Source: Ophiura sarsii
Taxonomy: Eukaryota > Echinodermata > Ophiuroidea > Amphilepidida > Ophiuridae
Length of the DNA stretch: 64,000 nt
Assembly (NCBI GenBank): GCA_035610835.1
Contig: CM069452.1
Coordinates: 8,017,109 to 8,081,108, forward strand
Direction of reading: 5' to 3'
Position 1 is the first letter of the stretch. Each line of letters begins with the position of its first letter. This document shows, in pieces, positions 12,100 to 24,879 of this stretch. A program made the translations under genes and the position numbers. Under the pieces are notes generated by a model. It ran no database searches, had not been told where the DNA came from, and was given only the letters and a program-made list of their open reading frames with translations.

Positions 12100-13557
12100 C
12101 AGGCGCGTACGCAGGGGGGGGGGTGTTTTGGGTGTGAAACACCCCCCTTGGGTCTGTCCTAAAAAAAATAAAAAGGGGAAAGGAGAGGGAAGGGAAAGGA
12201 GAGGAAAAAGAGAAGGGAAAGGAGAGGAAAAGAGAAGGGAAAGGAGAAGGAAAAATAGAAAGAAAGAGCGGGGCCCGGACAACGGAGACAGGGGGAGAGG
12301 CAGTGGCGTAACCAGGAGGGGTCACGGGGGGATTGTCCCTCCAATATTGACTGTATGTCGGTTGAGATTGGCATTGTCCGTTCATTTGACAAGAGGAATA
12401 ATTGAATTATGATGGTTTAAAGTACACAAACGAAAAGAATTCGCGCGCTACGCGCGGATATGTCTCAAAAATGGAATAGTTTGGGAGTAGGAGCTTCTTT
12501 AAAAACAGAAATGTACCTCAATCATAGCACAAATAAATGTAAAGTCGAAAATGTTCTGTTCCCTTTTCTTGAGGGTTACAAACAGGCGAGGACAGCTAGG
12601 GTTCAAAGGGTCATCACGTGTATTAAACACCCCTCCAAGCCGGGTGAAAAGAAAAATAAGAGAATATGAAGGGAAAAGACAGGATAAAAATGAAAAGAGA
12701 AAAATAGATAAACTAAAAGAAACTAAATTGAAGAGATTATTAGGCATCGATGCTTTTTTTGTGTCAGTCTGTTAAACTTGAAAGGGAGAATAACCCGTTT
12801 CACAGTGCGTAGCCAGAGGAGGGGGGGGGGCGAAGGGGGCGACCGCCCCCACCAATATTGACGTCGTGTCGGTTGAGATTGGCACTGTCGGTTCATTTGA
12901 CCAAAGGAATCATGGTCAAAGTACACAGATGAAATTTGTTCGCGCTACGCGCGCATATTATGTCTTCCCAAAATGCAATATTCTTTGGTACAAGCTTGTT
13001 TAGAGTCAAAATGTAGCTAAATCGGGCAACAAAATAGGTGTAAACTCTAAAAAATGTGCGCGCTACGCGCGCATTTCTTTGCCAACAAAATCTTGTCGCT
13101 CATTTTCATATTTCGCCCCCAACCAATTGGATTAACCTAGCTTCGCCACTGCCGTGTCATGTGACACACATTGAACCAATGAGATCGCCGGTAAAACTAT
13201 ATAATGCCTGCAGATTAAGTTACTGTAGGCCTATAATGATGTTTTAGGGTTGAACGAACTCAGTCTAAAGTATTAAGATTTGGTGTTAACGCATGAGTTA
13301 CTGGTGAGAAATTGCAACGTTGAACTAAGAAAAAACCTGCAATAACTGTTCAAAAATATGCAAGGAAATACGTTCTTTTCAACCGTGAATTTCAAAAAAC
13401 TTCTGGCGTCGAGGGGGCATACCCCCCTCGAACTCCCCCCGGGACACGCAAGCGTGTCCCGGCCAGCGCTTCGCGCAGGCGTGGATAGTGAATAGTGAAA
13501 TAATTATATCAATATTTCTAAAACACCCCCCTTTACAAAATCCTGCGTACGCGCCTG
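12100..13557. mobile_element. hAT-like non-autonomous element, copy 1
   Basis: A 1458-base insert in copy B with inverted ends CAGGCGCGTACGCAGG. It is flanked by a perfect 8-base duplication GTTCTCAT (12092-12099 and 13558-13565), as expected of hAT transposons. Copies A, C and D show the empty site. The interior contains purine-rich low-complexity sequence (about 12170-12300), blocks containing GCGCGCTACGCGCG-type palindromes, and a nested element at 12803-13151. No transposase frame is visible. A second family member in the opposite orientation lies at 28256-30357. Confidence 0.8.
12803..13151. mobile_element. hAT-like MITE nested in copy 1
   Basis: A 349-base element with ends CAGTGCGTAGCC and CTTCGCCACTG. 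The flanks are CCGTTTCA (left) and CCGTGTCA (right), an 8-base duplication with one mismatch. The same nested element is found inside the second host copy at 29314-29656. The nesting therefore came before amplification of the host element. Confidence 0.7.
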
Positions 13558-14081
13558 GTTCTCATCAATAGGTTTATAATTGATCAATATTTAATGTCTA
13601 ATCAATCAATTTTAATATTGATCATTCATTCTACTATGTACCTAGAACATTGTAGACCTCTATAAATTTGTAGACCACAAAATAATGATTTGGTCATAGG
13701 TGAAATGATTACGAAATAAAAAATACACATAGAATCTTATTTATCTCAAAAATTATAACTTAGAATTTTAAAAATGTGTGTTATATTTCAAACAATTAGA
13801 GCATCCTAACGCTTCAAATATTATTCATTAAAAACTCAACACCTGGACGAGCGCTTCATTCATAGCTTACTGTACCAATCACATCACAGGCTCTACCACT
13901 AGAGGGCAGTATTACAAATGTAAGAGTACGGTCAGAGCAGTTCAAAGCAAGGTGTCATATCATGCAAATGGCCCCTCAAACAGATTGAGCAGTTTAAATA
14001 CCCTGGTTTCATTGTCAATCAGTTATCTTTTGCAAATCTTTTAAAAATAAACATAGAAGTAAAGAACTGAATGCTATTATT

Positions 14082-14310
14082 GTACTATAATAACAATAAT
14101 GATAATAATAATGGTAATTTATAAAGTGCTGGTTTCCGCCGCAAGCGACACATATGGTGCTTCTCTGCATAACAACCAAAATAACATAAACATGCAAGAA
14201 CAAAGATGAGGAGAGTCACATCAAGCAAATGCTTCAGAGTACAAATATGTCTTCAAGTTTTTCTTAAAAATATGTACAGAATTTGACAGTTTCACATATT
14301 CAGGCAACTT
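14082..14310. mobile_element. Insert headed by an AAT-rich microsatellite
   Basis: Copy B carries about 230 bases that copies A, C and D lack. The insert starts with imperfect AAT/ATA repeats and continues with ATTTATAAAGTGCTGG. This arrangement is seen at the ends of some invertebrate retroposons, but I cannot name a family. The boundaries are approximate and no target duplication was found. Confidence 0.4.
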
Positions 14311-16260
14311 TGCTATGTGAAGGTATTTTACTAACTGTTGGAAAGAGTTTAAAGGAGTCAGAAAGAAAAATGAAAATGGAGATTAAGAGTTTGAATGCAT
14401 GCCAAAACATGCAGCGCTTTAGAACATTCCTTTTCACGGGGGATAAGCAAGAATTTGTTTTCAGGTTCGGGTATTTATTATGATTAGGATCAGTTGTTAA
14501 TCTGTTGCTACATACAAAACATATCCTGGATTAATAATTACATAATGAAAATTGTTGGTTATTAGTTCATAAATAATCGTTTATAAATACACCGAAGTAT
14601 TCTTTTTTGTATTCACCAAGTCCAATACAAAATCAAAATTTAAGTCAAATTGTTGCCATTATCGATATCATCTGACATAATGAAATGTTTTATTGCACAC
14701 TCTCTATGTCTCCTTGCATTATGCATACGCAATCATCATCAAACATGATCGTTGTAATGAAAGATACAGTATCAATACAAATCCTATGAATTTCTTCTGC
14801 CGATCATGTTAACGAACCTCTCAGATACTAAACATGCAGGGGAAATTCCAGAAGCGGTATAGTCTGTCTGAATAGATTAATTAAAATAACAGTCGCAGTA
14901 TCATAACGAAAATATGACATGCATGCAGTAAAAACAGACAGAAACAATTTAGATTGTTTTAATGTTTTCTGTTTTTGAAGTGGCGTGTTGTTTTACATAC
15001 AAAAATATTGTTTTCATATTCATGGAAATCAAATGCTATAGTGAGGATTCAGCACATCATCGCATCCGACTGAAAATACCTCAGATTAAATAAAATACTT
15101 GTGTGTTATAAAGACGGCTCTGCATATTACCTTTGTAAACCAAAATATTGTCAATAAACGTTACACAACATACATTCGTTAAGGTTAGATTTGAAGGGTA
15201 AAGCATCTACTCATAAGATCGTGTTTCCTAGCAAAACACAAGTTATTACGAGATTACAATATTCCTGTTGAAATTCCCCCATGGAATGCCACTTGAGCAG
15301 TAATTGAAAATCTTGTCCAGATATTCATGATATTATGCTATCAATATCCTATAGATCTGAAATGAGACGCCATGTTAACACATCTAGTTAGTCGGCAGTG
15401 AGTCATATAGTGTTTTAGTACATGAAGGTTGCTATTCAAATTCAACACTCATTATATAATCATTTGGGCAAGTGTCCCACAATTTGTTGAAATTATTAAT
15501 TCTTTATAGATTTCTTTTTTTATTGTATTTTGTTTTTGGGGTTTTAAAATGTATTTAAAAAACAGTATAAAACCAAACCAACAGGATTTAATATCATTTA
15601 ATTTCACAAGTTTGATAGCAATTCAAAAATAAAGAAGAACTGTGCACATATGTGCTAAAAGAAAAGTAGATTTCCTTACGTTATGATTACCTTACTGGAG
15701 TATGTTTTCAATAGCGAGTTTTAAATAACCACTGAATAGACAGACACAAGAACAACCAAATTGATAGGATATTATGAAAGATAAGACAAGAGCCCCAATG
15801 TCACATACTAGTACAATGAATAACTTTCCTTTATTCTGCCCGACAGAATACTGCCAATCTCCCATATATCAAATTACAACATTGATAAATAAACACTACG
15901 ATAAACATCTTTTAAACATAAATATCCAAAGGCCATGTAAAATACCCGCACCACATACAGAACATGCCAGCGGCTGCCATCCCCAACTTGCTAAAAGTAA
16001 TGCATTCTACCTAAAAGCTATAAAATTGAGAAACTGATTTTGTCTCTTATAGACAAAAATAAATTTCCGCAAATTGTCCCTTTACAGGTATATAATAAAC
16101 AATGCAAGTGTAAGGCTGGATGGATACCTGGGTTTTACACTTGTTGCAAAGTAAAGGTACACCATTCTCAGTCAACACCTTAGGGGTTATATGATTGAAA
16201 GCTTTTCATTCCCCTGTTGACTTTGACACATAATATCTTTCAAAATAGATATACTTGTCT

Positions 16261-16701
16261 GAATTAAAGGTACAAGAGTGTCAAATAATTCACAATACAA
16301 ATGAATTTAAGGTACAAGAGTGTCAAGTAATTCACAATACAAATGAATTAAAGGTACAAGAGTGTCAAATAATTCACAATACAAATGAATTTAAGGTACA
16401 AGAGTGTCAAGTAATTCACAATACAAATGAATTAATGGTACAAGAGTGTCAAATAATTCACAATACAAATGAATTTAAGGTACAAGAGTGTCAAGTAATT
16501 CACAATACAAATGAATTAAAGGTACAAGAGTGTCAAATAATTCACAATACAAATGAATTTAAGGTACAAGAGTGTCAAGTAGTTCACAATACAAATGGAT
16601 TAAGGTACAAGAGTGTCAAATAATTCACAATACAAATGGATTAAAGGTACAAGAGTGTCAAATAATTCACAATACAAATGGATTTAAGGCACAAGAGTGT
16701 C
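16261..16701. repeat. 42-bp minisatellite, array 1 of copy B
   Basis: About ten copies of a 42-base unit built around GGTACAAGAGTGTCAA and AATTCACAATACAAAT. For most of the array two variants alternate (AAATAATTC/GAATTT and AAGTAATTC/GAATTA), making an 84-base higher-order repeat. Copy A has a single unit at the same place (about 5053-5100), so this is a local expansion. The period is a multiple of three, so repetitive open frames appear on both strands. These are not genes. Confidence 0.9.
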
Positions 16702-16792
16702 AGTCAACACCTTAGGGGTTATATGTTTGAAAGCTTTTCATTCCCCTGTTGACTTTGACACATAATATCTTTCAAAATAGATATACTTGTCT

Positions 16793-17134
16793 GAATTAAA
16801 GCTACAAGAGTGTCAAATAATTCACAATACAAATGGATTAAAGCTACAAGAGTGTCAAATAATTCACAATACAAATGGATTAAAGGTACAAGAGTGTCAA
16901 ATAATTCACAATACAAATGGATTAAAGCTACAAGAGTGTCAAGTAATTCACAATACAAATGGATTAAAGGTACAAGAGTGTCAAATAATTCACAATACAA
17001 ATGAATTAAAGGTACAAGAGTGTCAAATAATTCACAACACAAATGAATTAAAGGTACAAGAGTGTCAAATAATTCACAATACAAATGGATTAAAGGTACA
17101 AGAGTGTCAAATAATTCACAATACAAATGGATTT
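16793..17134. repeat. 42-bp minisatellite, array 2 of copy B
   Basis: Eight further 42-base units. They follow a second copy of the roughly 95-base flank that precedes array 1 (16169-16265 duplicated at 16701-16797). The array grew by unit expansion and also by duplicating its own flank. Some units carry GCTACAAG instead of GGTACAAG, which is not found in array 1. Confidence 0.9.
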
Positions 17135-17155
17135 AAGGCAAAATAAAAAATAAAA

Positions 17156-17572
17156 CATGTTTAGCGTCCTGCCTTTTTGAAAATAAGGAAGGAGGAGGCC
17201 CTTTTTTTCTTCTTCTTTTTTCTCCAAAATGGCAGCCCGATACATTTTGTCAAGATAGCTGGCCGAGCTATTTTTCTAGATGGTTGCCTGCTTTTTTCAA
17301 AATGACGCCACTTGGACTCTCAAGAAATTACATATTGGCTTCTTATGGGCAAGATGAAACAGAAAATGAGACCAAAATGATGTCTTGTCCTGAGTTCTGA
17401 GACGTAGAGAACCAGTTTATTTCACGGGGCAAACACCGGGGGCAAACAGCTTCATAAAAGAAGTGCTAAAGTCAAAATATACAATTTATTTATTTTTAAT
17501 TTTAAAAAAAAGAAAAAAAAGAAAGAAAGGAGGCGGCCCCTAAAAAGGAAGCGGGCAGGGATGCTAAACATG
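17156..17572. mobile_element. Ancient MITE (copy B member)
   Basis: The counterpart of 5120-5534, with better preserved inverted ends: CATGTTTAGCGTCC on the left and GGATGCTAAACATG on the right. Shared presence in copies A, B and C shows that it predates the segmental duplication. Confidence 0.65.
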
Positions 17573-17999
17573 ATTTTTTTTGTTATTTGACATAATAGTT
17601 CATAGATCCCTGGTTTATATGTAATGGGAAGGTTAAAAGCCCTTGCCAGTTACAAATCCTGTTTGCGTTTATAGATCATGGTTACCGTTGTCAAAACAAA
17701 ATGAGAAAAACAAAATGCCTGGGTTATATATCTCAATTACAACTCAGAACTGTTTGTTATACAATCCAATATCTAGCAAACCAAGGGTTTACACACAACC
17801 ATGCCAAAGGGAGCTCCTAAATTCTAAATGTGCTAACAGTTTCTAGTACTACACAAGCTTACAAAATTATGCACAGATCTTAACAATTTGGATTGAATAT
17901 TCCCAACGGTCTGTTGTTGTTTTAGTTTTGGTCACAGTTGCAAAGAAATGAAAAATAGACCGCAGCCATGCGGTAGCACGGTAGTAATAATAAATCATC

Positions 18000-18107
18000 G
18001 GAGTAATTCTGTTATACCCTTCACAGAGGTATAATTTCATTGTGCATGATTTTTAAGAACGACGCATACTACCGATGTTGGTGTGTAGGGTATAACAGAA
18101 TTATGCC
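18000..18107. mobile_element. 108-bp hAT-like micro-MITE
   Basis: A 108-base insert flanked by a perfect 8-base duplication AAATCATC (17992-17999 and 18108-18115). The inverted ends contain AATTCTGTTATACCCT and its complement. Copies A and C carry the unoccupied target. It is too short for any gene. Confidence 0.8.
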
Positions 18108-19750
18108 AAATCATCAACAGCATATTTCATTGGTGAAGATAGCCTTATCTTCAAGTATTAAATCAACCGGATATTTTCCTCTTTCAAAACTCTTGTGTGT
18201 AATTTAACTTTATAAAAATAAAAACGTAACAGGGGCATTCTGTGGCAAATTGGTCCATTTTCATGTGCCAGAAATACACTTGAGCTCCTATGGCAAATTT
18301 CAGGCCCCAAATGTATTGTAAAACTGTGCCACACAACTCGGGGGAGACCAGTGCCCCCCCCCCCCCCCCCCCCCCCATCACAACCTTTCTCCTCCTCCCC
18401 TCCCCCCCCCCCCCCACAACCAAAGCAGTCAACAGTGAATACACGCCAGCCCATGCATGATTTCAGGGCCTTCACACCAATTTTGCTTTCATGTCAACCA
18501 TATGACTATGAGTTCTAAGTGTTGTAAAATGACAGCAGGAAGAGATATATGAAGCATACATGTCTCTCTTTATCATCATATTTTTATTCTTCATAAGAAA
18601 AAATATTTGGTATCGTCAATTAATTTTTCTTCCCCGCGAAAGTTCAATATTTGAATGATTTTATGCGTATATTTCGGGAAAATGTCAGTACTTTTGTCTC
18701 GCCTGGCGTTCCATGGTTCTCTCGGGAAAACGAAGTGAGATAAATCACGGGCAGGAACTGAATAACAAAGGACTAGCATTTCTTTAAATTTTGATATAAG
18801 ATACATTCTGATTGGCCAACCTGACATAACATCTTTTAATTTATCCAATCATCAGGTGTGTACTACAATTTTGGGTTTCGGGGTGAAAATCCACAGAACA
18901 CCATTTTACCCATTGACTTACATGTGCACAACTCACCGCTCGCGAGCATTAACATTAAATTGAACAGCAGGCATTTCATTAAGTAGAACAAATGAGTGCA
19001 TTTTGTTATTGGATATGTCACACATACACCAAGTACACTGTGTTATGAATTTCCTGTCAATAACACCAATGATATATGATACATATTTGACTGATCTTTA
19101 ACACTATACATGTACATGCTGTGAATTTATATCAATCTGATTGTAATATGTCAAATAGATCACGCTCTTGAGTCCTGAACCCCAATTGAAATGATCGCAA
19201 GCATTTTAAAGGTGCATGCATGGTCCATCTCAGTTTCGCAGGTAGTTGTGTAACCTTTCCCTGACAATTAGATGGCGCCAAAACATAACATAAGTACAAT
19301 ACAAACGCAACATGTATAGTCTCGGTCCAGCCAGACTAGTTCTTGAAATAGCCCTTACTGTAAAAGTGGTAATTTTGCACGTTTAATTTGTTTACGCTTT
19401 GCCGATTTTGATCTGTTTTGTGTGTTTTTAACTTCGCAATTTGTAGCTTCATCACAGACCTATAGGAAAAAGAAATATGTTGCATGTTACTATTTTCGCA
19501 GTAGCTCATTCGAGCGTGAAAAGCGTGAAAATATATGTAGTGCGAAAATATCCACTTTTACAGTAATGCAGCAAGGTGTATGTGGCATTTTATGTGAGCA
19601 CAATGACAAAACATGTCTAATCTTAGTTCCATTAAATAGCTCTGTCCTGTAAATCACTTGAACATCACATGCATGCTACCATTATCACACATAAAATGAA
19701 GACAAACATTCCTAGTCTTGTTTCAATAGTCATTTAGAGAACCCTACAAA

Positions 19751-20159
19751 CCCTGGGGGGCACTGACATTGGAAAAGGGTTTAGGTATGTGCCGCTCTGA
19801 AGATCCCCTTTTTCACCCTCTGCTGCTAGTTCTTATGACCCCCTTTTGAGCCTGCATCAGTTCTTAAGACCCCAATTTTATTGAAAATTCCAAAATCGCG
19901 AAATTTTGCGTTCCAAAGCCCTAATTCTTCGAAAATTGTGCGTTCTAAAACCCCCCAAAATCAAACATTTGCGTTCTTGCTAATCAAAATTGAACTATAG
20001 GCCAGTTCTCAAGACCTACTTTTTTTGAAAAAATCAGTTCCTAAGACCCTATTTTTCGTCATAAAATCCACTCAGTTCAGTTCTGTAGCCCCCCTTTTTG
20101 AGACCCTGTGCGGCACATCCCTACCCAAAAAAAAGTTAGGTCCCCCCCCCCCCCCCGGG
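19751..20159. mobile_element. MITE with CCCTGGGG-type ends
   Basis: A 409-base insert in copy B with flanks CCTACAAA and CCTACAAC, an 8-base duplication with one mismatch. The inverted ends are G/C-rich, followed by an inner inverted pair ATGTGCCGC / GCGGCACAT. The interior repeats a motif close to AGTTCTTAAGACCCC several times. It is non-coding. Confidence 0.65.
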
Positions 20160-20315
20160 CCTACAACACCTAATCAAATGCAATATGCAACGTACGTATG
20201 TCTCATGTATATCACATGCATGTCACATACATGAGTACAACAAACATGCCTAATCTTGGTACAGTCATCATTCATAATAGCCCAACTGCTGGCACCCACC
20301 CACAACAAACATAAG

Positions 20316-20699
20316 AGAGCACCACACCAAATCAATGCGCAATTCGTGTAATCCTGTAGTAGTTCCGGAAAAGCACGAAGACTAGGCTTGTAAATGTGAG
20401 GTTTTCGGGCAATTTGTTTCTCCGGGGATGGTATGTTTGTATTTAAATGAACGAGTGGGACCTATCCGTTGCACCTACAATGATAAAATACGATATTTTT
20501 AATTTATCGACCTAAATAGTGCCCAGGGCGTAAGCACCTGTCTAAATGGTGAACAGGCATGCCAGAAAACGTGAAAAAGTGAGGGCGCTGTGTGCAGGTC
20601 CGTAGCGGAAAATTTAGCTTAATAACCCCTCATGAAACAAGGCTTAAATGGCACTTTTACACGTATTTCAATGAGAAAGATATTTGGTGTGGTGCGCCC
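20316..20699. mobile_element. MITE with GCACCACACCAAAT ends
   Basis: A 384-base insert in copy B. The left end is GAGCACCACACCAAAT and the right end is ATTTGGTGTGGTGCGCC. ATAAG flanks both sides (20311-20315 and 20700-20704), suggesting a five-base target duplication. No coding content was seen. Confidence 0.6.
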
Positions 20700-22678
20700 A
20701 TAAGTATTACGACTTTATCAGCAGATTGCCTCCCAACATGTCAAGCGTTGTTATTTAACCTTATAATGCATGATATGTGTGCCTCTGTGTGAGTAGATCA
20801 AGATATTTATGATACGTTTCAGAATCCAGGGTGTGACAAACAGGATTACATAGTGGTGAGAATTCCTCCTTCTATTCTATATAATGTAAAGAATATCATC
20901 AATAATCATGACTTAATAATGATGCCTTGAGAATGATTTCAAAGGTTAAATTCACACATTCCTTCCACTTCACCACATTATTTGACATACATATTCATGA
21001 TTGCAGTGTGGTTTTAGATTACTGAAATCATGAAATACTTCAAATCCCACATCTATGACACAGTATCAAAAGTAAGGTGCCTTCACCCAATTTATTTATG
21101 ATTAGGAATGCGAACAAGAATAATTATAATTTTGTGAGGCCTTATTACAGTATACTCTAACAGCAAATTCAAGACCTTATCCGATTTTAACCAAATGTGT
21201 TGCATATGGTGCAGTTTGATTAAACGAGAAAAAAGATTAATCATATATCCTGGTCAAAGGTCAAGAAAGGGTCACTAGGGGTCAAATTGTCAAATTCAAA
21301 TAATTTCACTCAAAATGCTACTCCTTGAGAGGAAATGACTGATGACTGTCAGAATTGGTCAATGCACATACAGGTTGTTCATATCTTAAGAAAAGCCTGA
21401 CGACAATATTATGTGACCCATCACATTAAAATGGACATGTTGGAGGTATAAGTCAAATCTGAATTATTCGGTATGACTTGAAAGAGCACATTTTAAGCTT
21501 TGAAATTATACCATGTTGAAGGTTATCAGACTTTGTAATCACAAGATATTTGAAGAAGCATATTTGTTTCTATTATTTTCTTTATATTTCACCAAATACA
21601 TGTACACTGGCCTCTATCTCAAAAACTATGTTTGATTTTGATTTGATTTTGATGTGATTGGTCACATATGTCTCTTATAACATGCGTCACAATTGGCTTA
21701 CCTAAGAAGATACAGATCCATGGGGACACCACCAGTAGTGCACAATGTGTATCATACAAGATACAGATCTATAGGGTCAACCCAGTTCACAATGTGTAGC
21801 ATAAAAGAAGATAGGAGTGTAACTAGAGGTGGAGGTAGAGAGGCTTGCCCTCCCTGATGCCCCATATGAAATGACAGTTATGCCCCCCTGTCTCCCCTCA
21901 CCCCTCACCCCCCCCCCCCCCCACACTCAATTGAAGACCCTAGTTGTGCTACTGAAAGAAGACATTATATAGGCCAATCTCGACTATAGTATTACACAAA
22001 ATGAAGACTTTTGGGAACATTTCCTGAGTTTCCTCTTCATACAAAGGAAAGCTATTCATGAGTTACCTCAGACCATCCACCAGACAGTGATAAGAATCAG
22101 ACAGGTTGCTGAACCTGTCATGTCTCAAGTCAAACAAGACTTGTTTGTGGAATTTCAATATCTCAAAGGAAGAAACACAACTCCCAGCGGAGAAATGGCT
22201 AGCTCACCTTGTCTACAAAAATGGAAAAGGAATGGCAAAAAAGAATAAAGACGGACTATAATACATGTATATAAACAAAATGAAACAAATATTGGACGGA
22301 CTACCTGTTATTGTTTGAGGATAATAGGTAGAGGTAAATGTCGTCTGCTAAAGTTTGAAGTGAATAATATCTGTCTTTTTTAAATAGTCATCTGCTTAAA
22401 AGGATTGTAAAGACTATTATGTAGTCTGCTAAGGATCCATCAAACAAATTACGTTCGACACGAGGGAACCGTACACACGAGCCAGCCAGGAAATGCTGAC
22501 ACATTGTAACGCCGGCTTTCGGTGTCATCTTGTAAAAGGTGAATGCAACTAAGTTATAAAGCATGCAGTGGCTAGCGGGTGGATGCTGAAATTCTCATAC
22601 ATATTGTAAAATGTGTCGCATTTGCTCATGCTATTGTGATCACTGAACAAAGAGATAGGCAATGCAACCTACACCCAA

Positions 22679-22746
22679 CGTGAGAAGCGAATGCTCAACG
22701 TATACATAGAGTACGTGAGAAGCGAATGCTCAACGTATACATAGAG
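22679..22746. repeat. 34-bp tandem duplication
   Basis: The text around GAAGCGAATGCTCAACG occurs twice head to tail in copy C. The other copies have it once. Confidence 0.8.
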
Positions 22747-24879
22747 TATTGATCGCTACATTGTCACCCTGTTCAAACAAAATTTCCTAGACCCCAGCGC
22801 ACCTTTGCGAACTCCTACGAACCGCTAACAAATACAACTTATGGCAAAAGTGTCGTAGACGAATTATAACATAAACGAATTACAACTTACACGAAAGTAC
22901 ACCCAAAATTTTAAAAACGTTGGGCACGCGTTAGCTCTATTCACAACAGTGTAAAGCCTGATGTATACTCCATTTCGCAGATGCGAATTTGTTGCGGTGT
23001 CAAATTTGCTCACGCTCCTTTCACGCGAGACAAATTCTGTTCATACTCTACGCGATAAATCAATCTTTGCAACATTAATGTTGTCATTGCCTTAACCATG
23101 CTTTACAGTTGCTGTTACTTGTTTTTACGATGAATTTAGGGATTGGTTTAGAGGGATTTAAATCCATGAATGTTTTGGCTTGATTATTCAAAGGATTTTA
23201 GTGATGCTTTCACAGGCTATTGAACACATTGAAACACATTGAAAATTAATTAAGAAGATGAGGTGGTCTTGGAAATAAAAAGGGAGCAAAAGGCCAAAAT
23301 AAACGCCTGTGCAAATTCGCTACATGACAGTCTTTTATACCGAATTTGCATCTGCGCATGCGTTAACGACTGTCGTGCATAGTCTGCGCAATAACTCTAC
23401 ACGGCAGTCTTGTATACAGTTTCAGCCTTTGAAATTTCAGGCGATTAGAGTCATGTAGTGATTGATTTATTGATTGAAGTTAAGCTTGCCTTCTGACCTG
23501 CATTGTTTTATAGTTCTCATCAATAGGTTTATAATTGATCAATATTTAATGTCTAATCAATCAATTTTAATATTGATCGTTCATTCTACTACGTACCTAG
23601 AACATTGTAGACCTCTATAAATTTGTTGACCACAAAATAATGATTTGGTCATAGGTGAAATGGATTACGAAATAAAAAATACACATAGAATCTTATTTAT
23701 CTCAAAAATTATAACTTAGAATTTTAAAAATGTGTGTTATATTTCAAACAAATAGAGCATCCAAACGCTTCAAATATTCATTAAAAACTCAACACCTGGA
23801 CGAGCGCTTCATTCATAGCTTACTGTATCAATCACATCACAGGTTCTACCACTAGAGGGCAGTATTACAAATCTAAGAGTAAGGTCAGAGCAGTTCAACT
23901 CAAGGTGTCATATCATGCAAATGGCCCCTCAAGCAGATTGTAAGGATAGCTCTTTGAAAGACCTCTTTTAAGTCAGCAACTGACTAACTACCTCGCACCA
24001 TAAAGTGCTCAATCAACCATTGACAACACTCATGTGCCGCATGGGACATACTGTGAAAGGTTTTTTAGCTGCAGAAGTAGAAGAATGTCCTTATTTTAGA
24101 TTTCCCCAGAGTTTTAATGCATGCACAAAACATGCAGCAATTTTTGTTTTCAGGCGTAACTTAAAGGTATTTAGTTCGAATGATAAGGATATCAGTTGTT
24201 GTTAATCTATTGCTCAAATAAAAGCATCCCATATTGGTAATTAAATAATGAAGCCTTTCACTGACGAGCAGTTTAAATAGCCTGGTTTTCGTTGTCAATC
24301 AGTTATCTTTTGCAAATCTTTTAAAAATAAACATAGAAGTAAAGAACTGAATGCTATTTATTAGGCATCTTCGCTATGTGAAGGTATTTTACTAACTGTT
24401 GGAAAGAGTTTCAAGGAGTCACAAAGAAAAATGAAAATGGAGATTAAGAGTTTGAATGCATGCCAAAACATGCAGCGCTTTAGAACATTCCTTTACACGG
24501 GGTTAAGCAAGAATTTGTTTTCAGGTCCAACTTAAAGGTAATTATTATGATTAGGATCAGTTGTTATTCTGTTGCTACATACAAAACACATCTTGGATTA
24601 ATAAATACATAATGAAAATTGTTGGTTATTAGTTCATAAATAATAATTTATAAATACACCGAAGTATTCTTTTTCGTATTCACCAAGTCAAATACAAAAT
24701 CAAAATTTAAGTCAAGTTGTTGCCATTATCGATATCATCTGACATAATGAAATGTTTAATTGCACACTCTCTATGTCTCCTTGCATTATGCATACGCAAT
24801 CACCATCAAACATGATCGTTGAAATGAAAGATTCAGTATCAATACAAATGCTATGAATTCCTTCTGCCGATCATATTAA

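Larger units (their letters stand above)
10457..21450. repeat. Segmental tandem duplication, copy B
   Basis: Second copy of the segment, collinear with copy A from about A position 541 onward. It lacks the stretch equivalent to A 2450-2770. It carries private insertions at 10471-10794, 11256-11504, 12100-13557, about 14082-14310, 18000-18107, 19751-20159 and 20316-20699, plus two minisatellite arrays. I recognise no gene in the remaining sequence. Confidence 0.85.

Noticed and set aside
12046..12412. Charged or serine/phenylalanine-rich frames in both hAT-like copies (also 30069-30416)
   Set aside because: They come from a purine/pyrimidine low-complexity block, are open on both strands and have no transposase features.
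16261..17134. CRISPR-like array
   Set aside because: The repeats are contiguous with no unique spacers, and the DNA is animal. It is a minisatellite.
16255..17146. Repetitive open frames with VQECQIIHNTNE-type units, and CYELFDTLVPLIHL-type on the other strand
   Set aside because: They are open on both strands and in several frames because the 42-base minisatellite unit is a multiple of three without stops. The start codons are not ATG and the arrays are absent in copy A.
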